From: Acetobacter malorum
Lineage (GTDB): Bacteria > Pseudomonadota > Alphaproteobacteria > Acetobacterales > Acetobacteraceae
Assembly (NCBI RefSeq): GCF_001580615.1
Contig: NZ_LHZC01000053.1
Span: 124,001-188,000, forward strand
DNA: 64,000 bases
Direction of reading: 5' to 3'
Position numbers and translations under genes: made by a program. The notes under the pieces are model-generated. The model ran no database searches, had not been told where the DNA came from, and saw only the letters and a list, made by a program, of their open reading frames with translations. Position 1 is the stretch's first letter. Every line of letters starts with the position of its first letter. Shown here in pieces: positions 34,621 through 43,258 of the stretch.

Positions 34621-35673
34621 TTGTCATTAAAGATTAACAATGGATTCAAGGTTAATTGCCATTCTCTGGATGACGTGGCGGATCTTTCCAACGACCTCCG
34701 AGAGCAAGCGGCGGCCGCGGCCCGGCTCGTCATCGCCAAAGAAGTGCTGCAACGCGCCGTAAGACTTGTCGATCAAAAAGTCCTTGCGCGCTGCCAACCC
34801 TATCCTACGCTAACATCTAAGGTGAGCGACGATGTCACCACTCTCGCAAAAGCTGCGCAGAACTGCCGACAGACACTTGCCCTCGTGGAGCAGGCGAGAA
34901 GCACGGCTCGCATCGATATGCCCTTTCAACTCACAGCTCTTCCTCAGATGCTCGATGATCTGATTGGCATTGCCTCAGGTCTCGTTATCGACACCCCCCT
35001 AAACGGAGCGGAATCATCACCTCTGAGGCATGCGATTTGCTCCACGAGCTCAGATATACTGGAAGCCTCCAGATCTCGACACAGGCTACCGGCACTGGAT
35101 GTGGAAGCCGAACTGTGGGTCTTCAGGGAGGTCTGTCCAGCAGGCTGCAAATATTACGCCATCCTGCATGCCGACAATAGCGACCTTTTCAGTGCTCTTT
35201 CGAGCCACCCATCCCTAATCCCGATGCCCTACTGGAGCGGCTCTGACGCCCCAGACAATATCACCCGCGAGGATTGGCTTTCCAGAGGTGAACTCTGGAA
35301 GCGTCTGCTGGGACAAGCGGGAATCCCTGCTCAGAATTGCACTTCCTTCCAGATCTGCGGGGACTACGGCCTTTCTCTTTTTTCTGAGAATGGTGCCCTG
35401 TCAGAACCTGCGATACTCTCTTATCTTCCCGAGGTGGATGTGTCTGTGGAGGCGCGGGCCGAGTATTGGGCACGCCGGCAATGGAGTGATAGACGTTTCC
35501 GTGTTCTCACTGAGAACACGGACGCACAAACCCCGTTTTCTCTGGTTTCCCAGATAATAGACGAAGCCAAGAAGGCGGATGTATCTCTGGAAAAGAGTCA
35601 AATAGCTGCAGTGCTGCCAAAGATCACGGCAGATAGTTTGGCATCTTTGCCCCTTAAACCCACAACTCGCTAG
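34621..35673 (+). CDS. Hypothetical protein, 350 aa
   Basis: Frame opens at TTG 34621; a CAAGGTTAAT box at 34648-34657 falls inside, so GTG 34675 (MADLSNDLREQAAA) may be the true start. Helical N-terminal third, then mixed alpha/beta with Cys pair (EVCPAGCKYY). Not recognised. Confidence 0.55.
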   Translation: MSLKINNGFKVNCHSLDDVADLSNDLREQAAAAARLVIAKEVLQRAVRLVDQKVLARCQPYPTLTSKVSDDVTTLAKAAQNCRQTLALVEQARSTARIDMPFQLTALPQMLDDLIGIASGLVIDTPLNGAESSPLRHAICSTSSDILEASRSRHRLPALDVEAELWVFREVCPAGCKYYAILHADNSDLFSALSSHPSLIPMPYWSGSDAPDNITREDWLSRGELWKRLLGQAGIPAQNCTSFQICGDYGLSLFSENGALSEPAILSYLPEVDVSVEARAEYWARRQWSDRRFRVLTENTDAQTPFSLVSQIIDEAKKADVSLEKSQIAAVLPKITADSLASLPLKPTTR

Positions 35674-36648
35674 GGTGTCATGCCCAAGTGGATAGCTTCT
35701 TCTGGCCCATTCGCTGCGGGATGTAGCTCAGCCAGAATATACTCCAGGGCGATAATATCGTCAGGCTCTCTCTCCATGTGCCTGATAATAGCTGCGGATC
35801 TTAATTCTATGTCGCTGATTTGCTTTCCGGTTCGAGGTTGGCTCATAGGGAGCCACGCCTCATCCCCGGTGGCCTCTCGCATTAGCCTGCAATAACGGTC
35901 GTAATCAGGTCGTTCTCCAACCCTTAAAACCGAGTTATCCGTCGCTATCCGTATCTCCTCAAATTCCTGAACTTCATTCGCTGAAAGATGGCGCTTCGCA
36001 CGCAACTCATTTGCGCGATCCATTAGTTCTTGCGCCTCCAACGGCATTGTGGACAGGAATCCCTTCAGCTCCTCTCCCCATCCCCATTGCGGAGCCTCAA
36101 AGATGGCTTTTGGAGTTTCGCCCTTTGGAATAGCCTCGCATGGCGAGGGGTAAACAGTGTAGCAGTCACCCCCCCCTGAATGTGAATGCCTCCCCCCTCA
36201 CCATTTTAGGGGCAGCCAAGGGAGAGGATGAAGACAGTAGACCGAAGATCAGGAATGTTTCATTGCCCGGCGCACATGGCATGGCGCATCTTTCGGCTAT
36301 TACCTGGCCCACAAGAACACCCGACGGGATGTCTGATGCGTTCACAGGTCCGCGCCATACGGGTCTTAGCATCCATTGATGTATGTCTATGTTGCTTGTT
36401 TCCCCTTTGATAGAGGGGATCTTTCGGGTGATTTCCTCCGCGCTCCCAAACCGAACGAGACCCGCGTCATAATGATAGACAACATCAAATTGACTACGGT
36501 TCTCCATTTGCCCGGCCGGCTGCTGCAGAACCCCACAGGCAACGCTAAACCTTGCGTCCCTATCCACCGAGCCGCCCCTGTGAGATGCGTGCCTCTGTGT
36601 TGTTTGGTGCCCTGTCCAGTCTTGAACAAATAATTGCAGCCTCTTCAT
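35670..36648 (-). pseudogene. Orphan gene split at a G8 tract
   Basis: From ATG 36648 (strong AAGGAGAG Shine-Dalgarno) the frame reads MKRLQLFVQDWTGHQ... to GEAFTFRGG and stops at a run of eight G (36171-36178 region, C8 on plus). With seven G it continues without a break: DCYTVYPSPCEAIPKGETPKAIFEAPQWGWGEEL... into the downstream frame (35670-36047), giving about 325 aa. The second half alone would need ATG 36047, but the codons before it read as protein. A real frameshift, a phase-variable tract or a base-calling error are all possible. Product not recognised. Confidence 0.6.
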
Positions 36649-36747
36649 AGCGCTCTCCTTCGACAGCACACTGTAGGAGTTGAGCTTGCAAGTGACCATG
36701 GATTTCCAGAAGCGCCGAAACCACCACTCTTCAGTGCGGGCAGAAGG

Positions 36748-37095
36748 TCAAGAATCAACTATGCCGCACAACAAACGACCATCCAACCCTCTCTTTTCAA
36801 TCTCATGCTGCGCATTTTGAAGGAAGTTCTGCCACCCTGGAAGCGCCGAGCGGGCGGGATAAAGGGTCCGCGATACGGTCACTATAGCATCTTCGCCCAT
36901 TCGCGAAAAATCGAGTGATCCGAGAGCACGATCAATTCCGGGGAAGTCGCCTCCTGAAAGATGATCTCCCAAATCGATTATGAGGACCTTGATCTGGGAG
37001 AGATCGAGAGACCCGACCCCGCTTTCTGCTATGGCTTTCCATTCAGGCATCAAATCAACATTCTCATTCGCTTGCTGCTTTACAAAAAGAGGCAT
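36748..37095 (-). CDS. Hypothetical protein, 115 aa
   Basis: From ATG 37095, which lies inside the end of the upstream gene. QIKVLIIDLGDHLSGGDFPGIDRALG and EDAIVTVSRTLYPAR suggest an alpha/beta fold. Not recognised. Confidence 0.5.
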   Translation of the reverse strand: MPLFVKQQANENVDLMPEWKAIAESGVGSLDLSQIKVLIIDLGDHLSGGDFPGIDRALGSLDFSRMGEDAIVTVSRTLYPARSALPGWQNFLQNAQHEIEKRGLDGRLLCGIVDS

Positions 37096-37348
37096 CAGGC
37101 ATCTTCCACTCCGTTGGCTGAATGGAAGGCTGGCCATCCTCATTTTGATCCCAGCACAACCCATCACTCCAGCACGAGGGTTCCCTGTCGCCTGCAACAT
37201 AGTGCCAGCCGCTTGTGTCCTCGCCATTCGCCGTCAGCAGTCCCCCGCGCCATAAGACCAGGTTCTTTTCGCCATACCCCGGTATCCTGACCTGGATTTT
37301 GGTTCCATCGCATGGCGCGGTCCCAATCGGCCTCCACCCATCGCTCAT
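37064..37348 (-). CDS. DUF551-like protein
   Basis: 94 aa from ATG 37348: MSDGWRPIGTAPCDGTKIQVRI...NLVLWRGGLL..., the W.PI.TAP.DGT...W pattern of small phage/plasmid DUF551-type proteins. Role unknown. Overlaps the next gene by 32 bp. Confidence 0.55.
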   Translation of the reverse strand: MSDGWRPIGTAPCDGTKIQVRIPGYGEKNLVLWRGGLLTANGEDTSGWHYVAGDREPSCWSDGLCWDQNEDGQPSIQPTEWKMPDASFCKAASE

Positions 37349-37399
37349 CCAGTCATCCCTTTGCATGCCCCTCAGACAGACGCTGTGCATGCACACCCC

Positions 37400-37576
37400 T
37401 CATGAATCAGAGGCGGAAGCAATCATCTTAAGGATCATGGACTTCATCATCCCTCCAGATGCGCTCCCGAATTGAGACATGGGAGGTAGGGCTTCAATCT
37501 CTTTGCGTAGGCGGGTGCGCTCGGCTTCGATCGCCGCTTTGATTTCAGATGCCGTATCTTGTTGATCTGATGCCAT
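37400..37576 (-). CDS. Small protein, 58 aa
   Basis: ATG 37576 preceded by GGAG (11 bp). Sequence MASDQQDTASEIKAAIEAERTR... then a Met-rich end (GGMMKSMILKMIAS). The helix and good Shine-Dalgarno support coding. Lies between the methyltransferase and the DUF551-like gene on the same strand. Unknown function. Confidence 0.5.
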   Translation of the reverse strand: MASDQQDTASEIKAAIEAERTRLRKEIEALPPMSQFGSASGGMMKSMILKMIASASDS

Positions 37577-37593
37577 GTGTTCAAAAACTCCAG

Positions 37594-38802
37594 TTAACGG
37601 TTAAGAAAAACATCGAGCAGATCTTCATTCTCCTCTCTGTCGGGGAACTTATGGCGCGCTCCCGCCAGATATGAGAGAGAACTGTCGATACAGGCCCAAT
37701 CCCGGTCCAAAGCTTCACAAGCTGCGGCCGTCGTCAATGACCCGGCCATAGGGTCCACCACAAAATCCCCCGGATCGGTCGCCAGTTTAACGCAATGCCG
37801 AGCCAAGGCCTCTGGCATAATTGCCGGATGTTGAGGAAGTCCCTCCGCCTTGAGCGCTTTACGGTAAGCTTTCGGCCCGGCACTGCCACCAGCAGAGAAC
37901 AGCACCGGCGCGATAGACCCTCCGTTGTCGCGCGAAAAACCGGTCGCTGACATCCGATGGCCACCGGGCCGCAGCCCTCCTTTGTGATAAGTTTCTGTGG
38001 GCGGCTTTTTATAATCCTGAAGCACGTTGCGATTGTTCGCTTTGGCAAAAGGATTTTCCGAAATCCAGAGCACCGGCTCTACGGAGGGCTTAAGCCTGAT
38101 GCGCTGCTGCGCAACCCACCGGAACGGCGAGGCAAGCCGCGACGTATTGTGCCAGTAGAGAGTATCGAGAACTCGGAAACGTGTCTCTGTCACAAGGCGC
38201 ATGCGTAATTTGGTGAGATGCTCCTGCTTTACCGGCAGTCCGGGCGCGTATGTCTCTGCGACATTGAGCATCATCGATCCGGTCTCGGTCATCTTCGGCG
38301 CGAAACCATTGATCATGTCCATCATGAAGGCGACCCAGTTTTCTTCGTCCAGATCGCCATTCACATACTTCTTCATCGCTCCGGGATACGGAGGGCTGGT
38401 AAAAAGCAGATCAATCGCCCTGTCTTCAAAATGCCCGACAGCAGTTTCCAGCTTCCCCCAAAGTGCGTGGCCGTGAGGGGTTTCAAAGATCGTGACAAGA
38501 AGCCCCTCAGAGGCATTATTCAGACGGTCATGACCGATATCGGTCAGAGTCCACAGGCCGCGCTCCGGGGAGGAAATTAACCCTTTGCGGGTAGCCGTCT
38601 GACGCATCCATCGCACGTTACGCTCAAACACATTGTGCTGCTTACCTGTTCGATCAGCCTTCGTCTTCTGATTCCGTTCAGCATCGGTCAGTCCAAGTTC
38701 CCGTGCAATGTCATCATATACAATGGAAGGCCTTCCCTCCCCTCCGGCCTTAGCCAATGCGGAAATCAATGGGAGAAGAAGCTGTTTTCTTGTTACGGGC
38801 AT
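37594..38802 (-). CDS. Mrr_N-domain fused to beta-class DNA methyltransferase
   Basis: 402 aa. Residues 1-95 resemble the Mrr N-terminal winged-helix domain (LLLPLISALAKAGGEG...VYDDIARELGLTDAERN, ending GLWTLTDIGHDRL). The rest is an amino-methyltransferase of the beta class: motif IV TSPPY (135-139) comes before motif I DPMAGS (350-355). TSPPY points to N4-cytosine methylation, though N6-adenine cannot be excluded. Mrr_N usually sits on restriction nucleases, so here it may supply DNA site recognition. No nuclease partner was seen; an anti-restriction or epigenetic role is plausible. Confidence 0.8.
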   Translation of the reverse strand: MPVTRKQLLLPLISALAKAGGEGRPSIVYDDIARELGLTDAERNQKTKADRTGKQHNVFERNVRWMRQTATRKGLISSPERGLWTLTDIGHDRLNNASEGLLVTIFETPHGHALWGKLETAVGHFEDRAIDLLFTSPPYPGAMKKYVNGDLDEENWVAFMMDMINGFAPKMTETGSMMLNVAETYAPGLPVKQEHLTKLRMRLVTETRFRVLDTLYWHNTSRLASPFRWVAQQRIRLKPSVEPVLWISENPFAKANNRNVLQDYKKPPTETYHKGGLRPGGHRMSATGFSRDNGGSIAPVLFSAGGSAGPKAYRKALKAEGLPQHPAIMPEALARHCVKLATDPGDFVVDPMAGSLTTAAACEALDRDWACIDSSLSYLAGARHKFPDREENEDLLDVFLNR

Positions 38803-39113
38803 AATAAACCATAAAATTCAGAATTATCTTTGCGGATTATAGGATAAATTGAACGGAAAGGATAGTTTTGAAACGGGTTATCTTTTTATCAATTCCGCTG
38901 GAAAGGCTGCCCCCACCGATCCCTTCATGAAATTTTCTCTTCAGACTTGCATGCGCTTGAGGCTAAAAACTTGCAGGCGTGGACGATCATCAGGGTCCAA
39001 GGCAGAGACACAGTCCCCTCTTCTTTGAACGCAGCCAGCCTGCAAGGCTAAGGGCCGAGGCGGCCAGAACTCGACCACCCCCCCTGATCAGGACGTTTCC
39101 CCTTAGGCTCCCT
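38803..39113. promoter_or_regulatory. Intergenic region with AGGATAAATT and AAAGGATAG boxes
   Basis: About 310 bp upstream of the methyltransferase. AGGATAAATT (38841-38850) and AAAGGATAG (38857-38865) match the recurrent box; the first 80 bp are AT-rich. The rest (38900-39110) holds no gene I can support. Confidence 0.4.
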
Positions 39114-39138
39114 CTCAGGGCGGAGGTGTTGCCCTGAG
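39114..39138 (-). terminator. Hairpin after 39144 gene
   Basis: CTCAGGGC and GCCCTGAG form a perfect eight-base stem with a nine-base loop, six bases after the stop on the minus strand. No U run. Confidence 0.5.
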
Positions 39139-39143
39139 CCTCG

Positions 39144-39752
39144 TTACGGTGCAGGGGATTCCGGTTCTGCCGATGGGGCCTTCTCAGGATCTTCTATCAT
39201 ATCTTCGAGGTCCCCAGGCTCAATCGTGTCGTCCTCACAGGACCACCCGCCACGAAACCAGCTCAGCACGTACCATTTGGTGCCATCACCTGGAACGGGT
39301 CGATCCAGTTGCACAGTGCGGTCATCAAATGTCTTAAAAACCTGGCCGCATTCAAGCTCATTCCGGCGCTCATACCAGTCCGGTCGGGGCGTTCCATTTC
39401 CCATTCCGTTCTGATCGAAAGACCAGACATCAGCTACGTCAGAAGTATCCGGCCGGAAGCGGATGCCGAAAGAGCCTTTCACTGTATCGCCATCGCCGTT
39501 GGGTAGGAACACCGTCCTGCCAAACTCATTGCCTCCGCTTTCCCATCCTGATGCACCTTCAGGGGCGACACCGAAGCGAAAATTATCGTACACCCAGTCT
39601 GCCGCGTCTTTCCTATCATCATCGAGATCAGGCAACACACCAATAGCAACGTAAGCATCCAGTGCTTCCTGAGTGTGCAGGCTTGAGGTTTTGCGCACGG
39701 CCTTCTCAATTTGCTCTTTGGTCATTGGCTTATGACCACCGCTATCGCTCAT
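39144..39752 (-). CDS. Hypothetical protein, 202 aa
   Basis: ATG 39752 behind GGAGAGG; a longer frame to 39812 lacks this. Beta-rich, Trp-rich, acidic C-terminus. Not recognised. Confidence 0.55.
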   Translation of the reverse strand: MSDSGGHKPMTKEQIEKAVRKTSSLHTQEALDAYVAIGVLPDLDDDRKDAADWVYDNFRFGVAPEGASGWESGGNEFGRTVFLPNGDGDTVKGSFGIRFRPDTSDVADVWSFDQNGMGNGTPRPDWYERRNELECGQVFKTFDDRTVQLDRPVPGDGTKWYVLSWFRGGWSCEDDTIEPGDLEDMIEDPEKAPSAEPESPAP

Positions 39753-39821
39753 AACGAACCTCTCCTGTGTCTGGTTGTGCCGGGAATGATAGCGTGTTCG
39801 CGTGCAAGCCACCTCGGTCCT

Positions 39822-40511
39822 TCAGGCTTCAGACTTGCGCGTCGTATCCAAAACAGGAACAGACGTCGCAGGAAATCTCCCCACCAGCATCCTCAATATC
39901 ATGTCCGGCATGCTATCCCCCTTTACGGTGCCAGCAGATCCTGTCGTGACAAGGATTACCTTGTAGCCATTCTTGATTAGGTCGATAGCCGCATCGGCCT
40001 GTTCGTGTGAATCAATATCATCAAGAATGAACAGATCTGGATCAGCTCTCTGGGAGATTTTGGCCGCCCTGGCCCACTCATCGGGGGAATTGGTCATTTG
40101 GAGAACAAGAGCCCAGTCCTCGCCTCCTTTCTCAGCCGCCTGAGCCAGTTCCTCCAGAATGTCTTTTCTGGAAACACTTGAAACCACATTGACGCTTATC
40201 CTGCGTTTGCGCGGCTTTCCCTTTTTGTTAGACACAGCCCACAACTCCGCCAGGCAAAATGCCATTGGCAGGCGGCCAGAGCCTTTCCTGCCCGTCACAA
40301 TAAGAGGAGTTCCGACAGAGTTGAACGCTTGCGAAGCTTTCACAAAAGCCCTGTCAGCGCGCGTAAATGAAATGCCTGGCTTCTCTTCCACGATATGCCC
40401 TTCAGACCAGAAAGGGAGAACCTCTTCTAACCCTCTCACGGCGCTGCTAGTGAACCCGCCACAAGGGTAACAATCGAATATCCAAATTTTTAGGGTTTTT
40501 GTTGTTTGCAA
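39822..40511 (-). CDS. Degenerate PilT/GspE-like secretion ATPase domain
   Basis: 229 aa. LIVTGRKGSGRLPMAFCL sits where a Walker A would be, but the GK(S/T) is replaced by G-R. DPDLFILDDIDSHEQADAAIDLIKNGYKVILVTTGSAG matches the Walker B and His-box region of secretion ATPases (PDVIL.GEIRD.ETA...A..GH.VL.T.H). The usual N-terminal domain is missing. It could be a divergent DotB/PilQ-type relative that has lost ATPase activity. Confidence 0.45.
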   Translation of the reverse strand: MQTTKTLKIWIFDCYPCGGFTSSAVRGLEEVLPFWSEGHIVEEKPGISFTRADRAFVKASQAFNSVGTPLIVTGRKGSGRLPMAFCLAELWAVSNKKGKPRKRRISVNVVSSVSRKDILEELAQAAEKGGEDWALVLQMTNSPDEWARAAKISQRADPDLFILDDIDSHEQADAAIDLIKNGYKVILVTTGSAGTVKGDSMPDMILRMLVGRFPATSVPVLDTTRKSEA

Positions 40512-40561
40512 CGGAAAGCGCTATTGTTAGCCGCAGTCAAATCCAGTTTAAGGCCCGTCAA

Positions 40562-41569
40562 GTGGACAGTTTTTCTCGCCGGTCATTACATAAGACTATC
40601 TCTTTCGCCCAGAGCAGTGGCGAACTGTCCGAGATATGGCAGCACGCGAACTGCCGCTCGTTTGAAATCATGCCCGATGATGAGCGCCCTGGGATGGTCT
40701 ATATCACCGAGATGCCTCCATACGACCGGTATGGCATCATTCTGACAACCGCAGCCGGTGAAAAGGATGACTATCGTGACCTCCCGGATGAAATCAGAGG
40801 GGCTTGGAAAGCCGATCCCAATGGCTACGAGCAGATCATCAGGAACAGGCTCTCAGACGCCGCATACAGCCTGAGAGCGTCGCACCCATTTCGCCACTAT
40901 CTTTCAACACGTAGCCGCCCAATGACGCCAGAAGAGGCTGTCGACGCCATTTCAGAGGCATTCGACACGAACAGGGTGTATCAGCCTGCTATCATGCCGC
41001 TGAAGCTCAATTACGAAGATCTCCAGGCCGTGGCTGCGAAACGCAATGCCGCTTCAAAAGATCATGCAGAACAAACAATCTCTGAATATCAGGCATCCAT
41101 ATCTGAAGACATTCCCGCTCTTTTCCGAGGTCTCCGAAACCCTCTTGGACCACTTCCCAAGGACTGCAGGGATAAACTGCTTTCCTTCTACAACTCTCCG
41201 TCTTTGGAGAATTGGGATAATGTCGCACGCCTGATCATTTCCAGTGGGCGGCACAACACTCCCTGGGGCATCTGGACTTCTGTTGACCCTGCAGCGCCGC
41301 GCAGCCTCAACATGAATGGTGACTGGCCCAGAACGCCGGATCGGGACACGTTCATCAAAATCCTCGAAGTGGCGTCTACGGACCCCAAGCTGTCTGCCGC
41401 GGTAAAAACAGTCAGCGCTGACGACATCCTCAAGGAAAAACTGGCAGCCGAAAACGCATTGCGGAGCAACATGGGGCTTCCCGTTCTGACTGAGGTAGAG
41501 GTCGAGGAGGCGTTCGCAGAAACCGATCATGAGCCGGCCCCGGAAAACGATAGCGCCCCAACGCCTTAA
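40562..41569 (+). CDS. Hypothetical protein, about 335 aa
   Basis: GTG 40562 is chosen because the longer frame (TTG 40499) would overlap the start of the divergent gene. A soluble helical protein; PEEAVDAISEAFD and KEKLAAENALRSNM helices, acidic Pro-rich tail. Not recognised. Confidence 0.5.
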   Translation: MDSFSRRSLHKTISFAQSSGELSEIWQHANCRSFEIMPDDERPGMVYITEMPPYDRYGIILTTAAGEKDDYRDLPDEIRGAWKADPNGYEQIIRNRLSDAAYSLRASHPFRHYLSTRSRPMTPEEAVDAISEAFDTNRVYQPAIMPLKLNYEDLQAVAAKRNAASKDHAEQTISEYQASISEDIPALFRGLRNPLGPLPKDCRDKLLSFYNSPSLENWDNVARLIISSGRHNTPWGIWTSVDPAAPRSLNMNGDWPRTPDRDTFIKILEVASTDPKLSAAVKTVSADDILKEKLAAENALRSNMGLPVLTEVEVEEAFAETDHEPAPENDSAPTP

Positions 41570-41600
41570 TTCCGAAAGCCAGTAATTACCAATACACAGA

Positions 41601-41610
41601 TTTATCCTTG
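41601..41610 (+). promoter_or_regulatory. TTTATCCTTG box before tRNA-Arg (UCU)
   Basis: Matches the recurrent box; 52 bp upstream of the tRNA and followed by an AT-rich stretch. Confidence 0.4.
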
Positions 41611-41662
41611 TTTTTTGTTTACGCGGAACGCGTCATGGATTATATGAATTGCGGTGCATTCA

Positions 41663-41739
41663 CTGCCCTTAGCTCAGTTGGATAGAGCAACAGCCTTCTA
41701 AGCTGTGGGTCGCTGGTTCAAGTCCAGCAGGGCAGGCCA
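41663..41739 (+). tRNA. tRNA-Arg (UCU)
   Basis: 77 nt with CCA. Acceptor CTGCCCT/AGGGCAG, anticodon TCT in loop CTTCTAA, T stem GCTGG/CCAGC. Reads AGA, a rare codon in GC-rich alphaproteobacteria. Confidence 0.9.
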
Positions 41740-41830
41740 CCTCTCACATTTGACGACCGGCACATTAAGATGCCCGAAAGATCAATTTTGCGGTTTACGG
41801 CCATTCGTTTTCTTTGTAGGTTTTGGTATT

Positions 41831-41851
41831 CCTTTGCATAGCAAAGGATAA
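41831..41851 (+). promoter_or_regulatory. CCTTTGC/GCAAAGG inverted box before tRNA-Arg (CCU)
   Basis: CCTTTGC-ATA-GCAAAGG followed by ATAA, seven bases before the tRNA. Another inverted arrangement of the recurrent box. Confidence 0.4.
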
Positions 41852-41857
41852 TCACCA

Positions 41858-41934
41858 CTGCTCTTAGCTCAGCAGGATAGAGCAACGGCTTCCTAAGCCG
41901 TGGGTCACAGGTTCGAATCCTGTAGAGCAGGCCA
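41858..41934 (+). tRNA. tRNA-Arg (CCU)
   Basis: 77 nt with CCA. Acceptor CTGCTCT/AGAGCAG, anticodon CCT in loop TTCCTAA, T stem ACAGG/CCTGT. Reads AGG. Similar to the UCU gene 120 bp upstream, so probably an old duplicate. Confidence 0.9.
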
Positions 41935-41990
41935 ACTTTCACAGCGTTTTGGGTTATGACGCATTTTGTCAGAAATGATTTGATCGCATA

Positions 41991-42971
41991 ATGCAGAGAC
42001 AGTCCTATGTCCCACCCCTCTTTTATGGAACAACGCCAGAACTCCTCTCTAATCAGATAAGAGAAGCATTAGCTGGCGGATCTCCAGACCAAAAACGAAC
42101 GGACTTCAATGAGTTTCGGCGGCGGATGATGGAGGAAGTCTGCTCCTTCCCACCCACCAAAATGCCGTTACCAAAGCCATCCTCTGAACGAACGAGAGCG
42201 TCATTCTCAGCCATGACCAGGTGGATGGGAAAGATGATCAAGGCTGATACCGACAAGTGTAAGTTTTTGGACTTCATGATCGCAAAAGCGGTCGAAAAAT
42301 GCGGGAATAAGCTTTTCTATCACAACTATCAACACATGATGGATGTGGTGATTAATTCCACCATTCTCACATGCATGTGGATCTCAGAGGGGCGACTGGG
42401 AGACTATGGCGCCAACGCCTCAGATGTCTTGCTCTCAATGGCTCTGGCCGCAGCCTTCCATGATACCGTCATGGAACACAGGTCCGCACCAGGACAATCA
42501 GAAGAACTGTCCGCACAATTCCTGAGAGAGACATACTCACTGTACCTGTGCCTGCGCCCCGATCTTGCCGCAAATAGGTTCTGCGCCGATCCGGTCGAAG
42601 TCGCTTACGGCCTGATCTCTTACACAGTCCCTAATATCCGGACTGAATTGCGCTCGCGCCTGGACGCCTTCCCGCTCCCCGTTTCGGATCAGGACAGTCG
42701 CCATCGACTTTCCTTGCAACTCGGAGCCATCCTCGCTGACGCTGACGTCATGGAATCCCTCTGCTTACCTTTTAAGAACGCCGTGGGGATCACCCGTAGG
42801 GTCAAAAAGGAGCTTTGGGACCATAATATTGACGCTGAACTGACGCTGAGGGGCTTCTACTCCAGCGTCACCCCGGAAGGGTTTATCTCTGAGCCGGGGC
42901 AGCACCTTCAGGAAATCTTCCGATACAACAGAGATCTATGCGTGAAACGCGATCTCATGCCCTATTCCTGA
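41991..42971 (+). CDS. HD-superfamily phosphohydrolase-like protein
   Basis: 326 aa. YHNYQHMMDV (H111, H115, D118), AAAFHDTVMEH (H157, D158) and a later ADADVM match the metal ligands of HD/PDEase-fold enzymes, which hydrolyse nucleotides or cyclic nucleotides. The substrate is unknown. It follows the tRNA-Arg pair and overlaps the stop of a convergent gene. Confidence 0.7.
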   Translation: MQRQSYVPPLFYGTTPELLSNQIREALAGGSPDQKRTDFNEFRRRMMEEVCSFPPTKMPLPKPSSERTRASFSAMTRWMGKMIKADTDKCKFLDFMIAKAVEKCGNKLFYHNYQHMMDVVINSTILTCMWISEGRLGDYGANASDVLLSMALAAAFHDTVMEHRSAPGQSEELSAQFLRETYSLYLCLRPDLAANRFCADPVEVAYGLISYTVPNIRTELRSRLDAFPLPVSDQDSRHRLSLQLGAILADADVMESLCLPFKNAVGITRRVKKELWDHNIDAELTLRGFYSSVTPEGFISEPGQHLQEIFRYNRDLCVKRDLMPYS

Positions 42972-43258
42972 CGGCCGCCCCCTGGCAATCGGGCCGAGCC
43001 AGGCCCGGTGTTCGCCCAATATGTGTTGCGCCGTATTCTGATAGATTTCAACTTGCCAGCATCTCGCAAGTCACACAGATGCTGGTGGATGATAAAATCC
43101 GCGTCATTTCCGGTAATTCCTAGAGATCTACCGAGTTCGGCAATATATTTTTCTGTAACTGGGAGTTTTTCTTCAAACTCCTTGAAGAGGCGACCCTCGA
43201 ACTCTTTTCTGAGTTTCTCATTGTTTTTTAGAACTGATAACAATTTGAAGCATTCCAC
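42962..43258 (-). CDS. Hypothetical protein, 98 aa
   Basis: A helical N-terminus (ECFKLLSVLKNNEKLRKEF) then a winged-helix-like DADFIIHQHLCDLRDAGKLKSIRIRRNTYW. Overlaps the upstream gene by 41 bp, hinting at coupled translation. Possibly DNA-binding. Confidence 0.5.
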   Translation of the reverse strand: MECFKLLSVLKNNEKLRKEFEGRLFKEFEEKLPVTEKYIAELGRSLGITGNDADFIIHQHLCDLRDAGKLKSIRIRRNTYWANTGPGSARLPGGGRQE

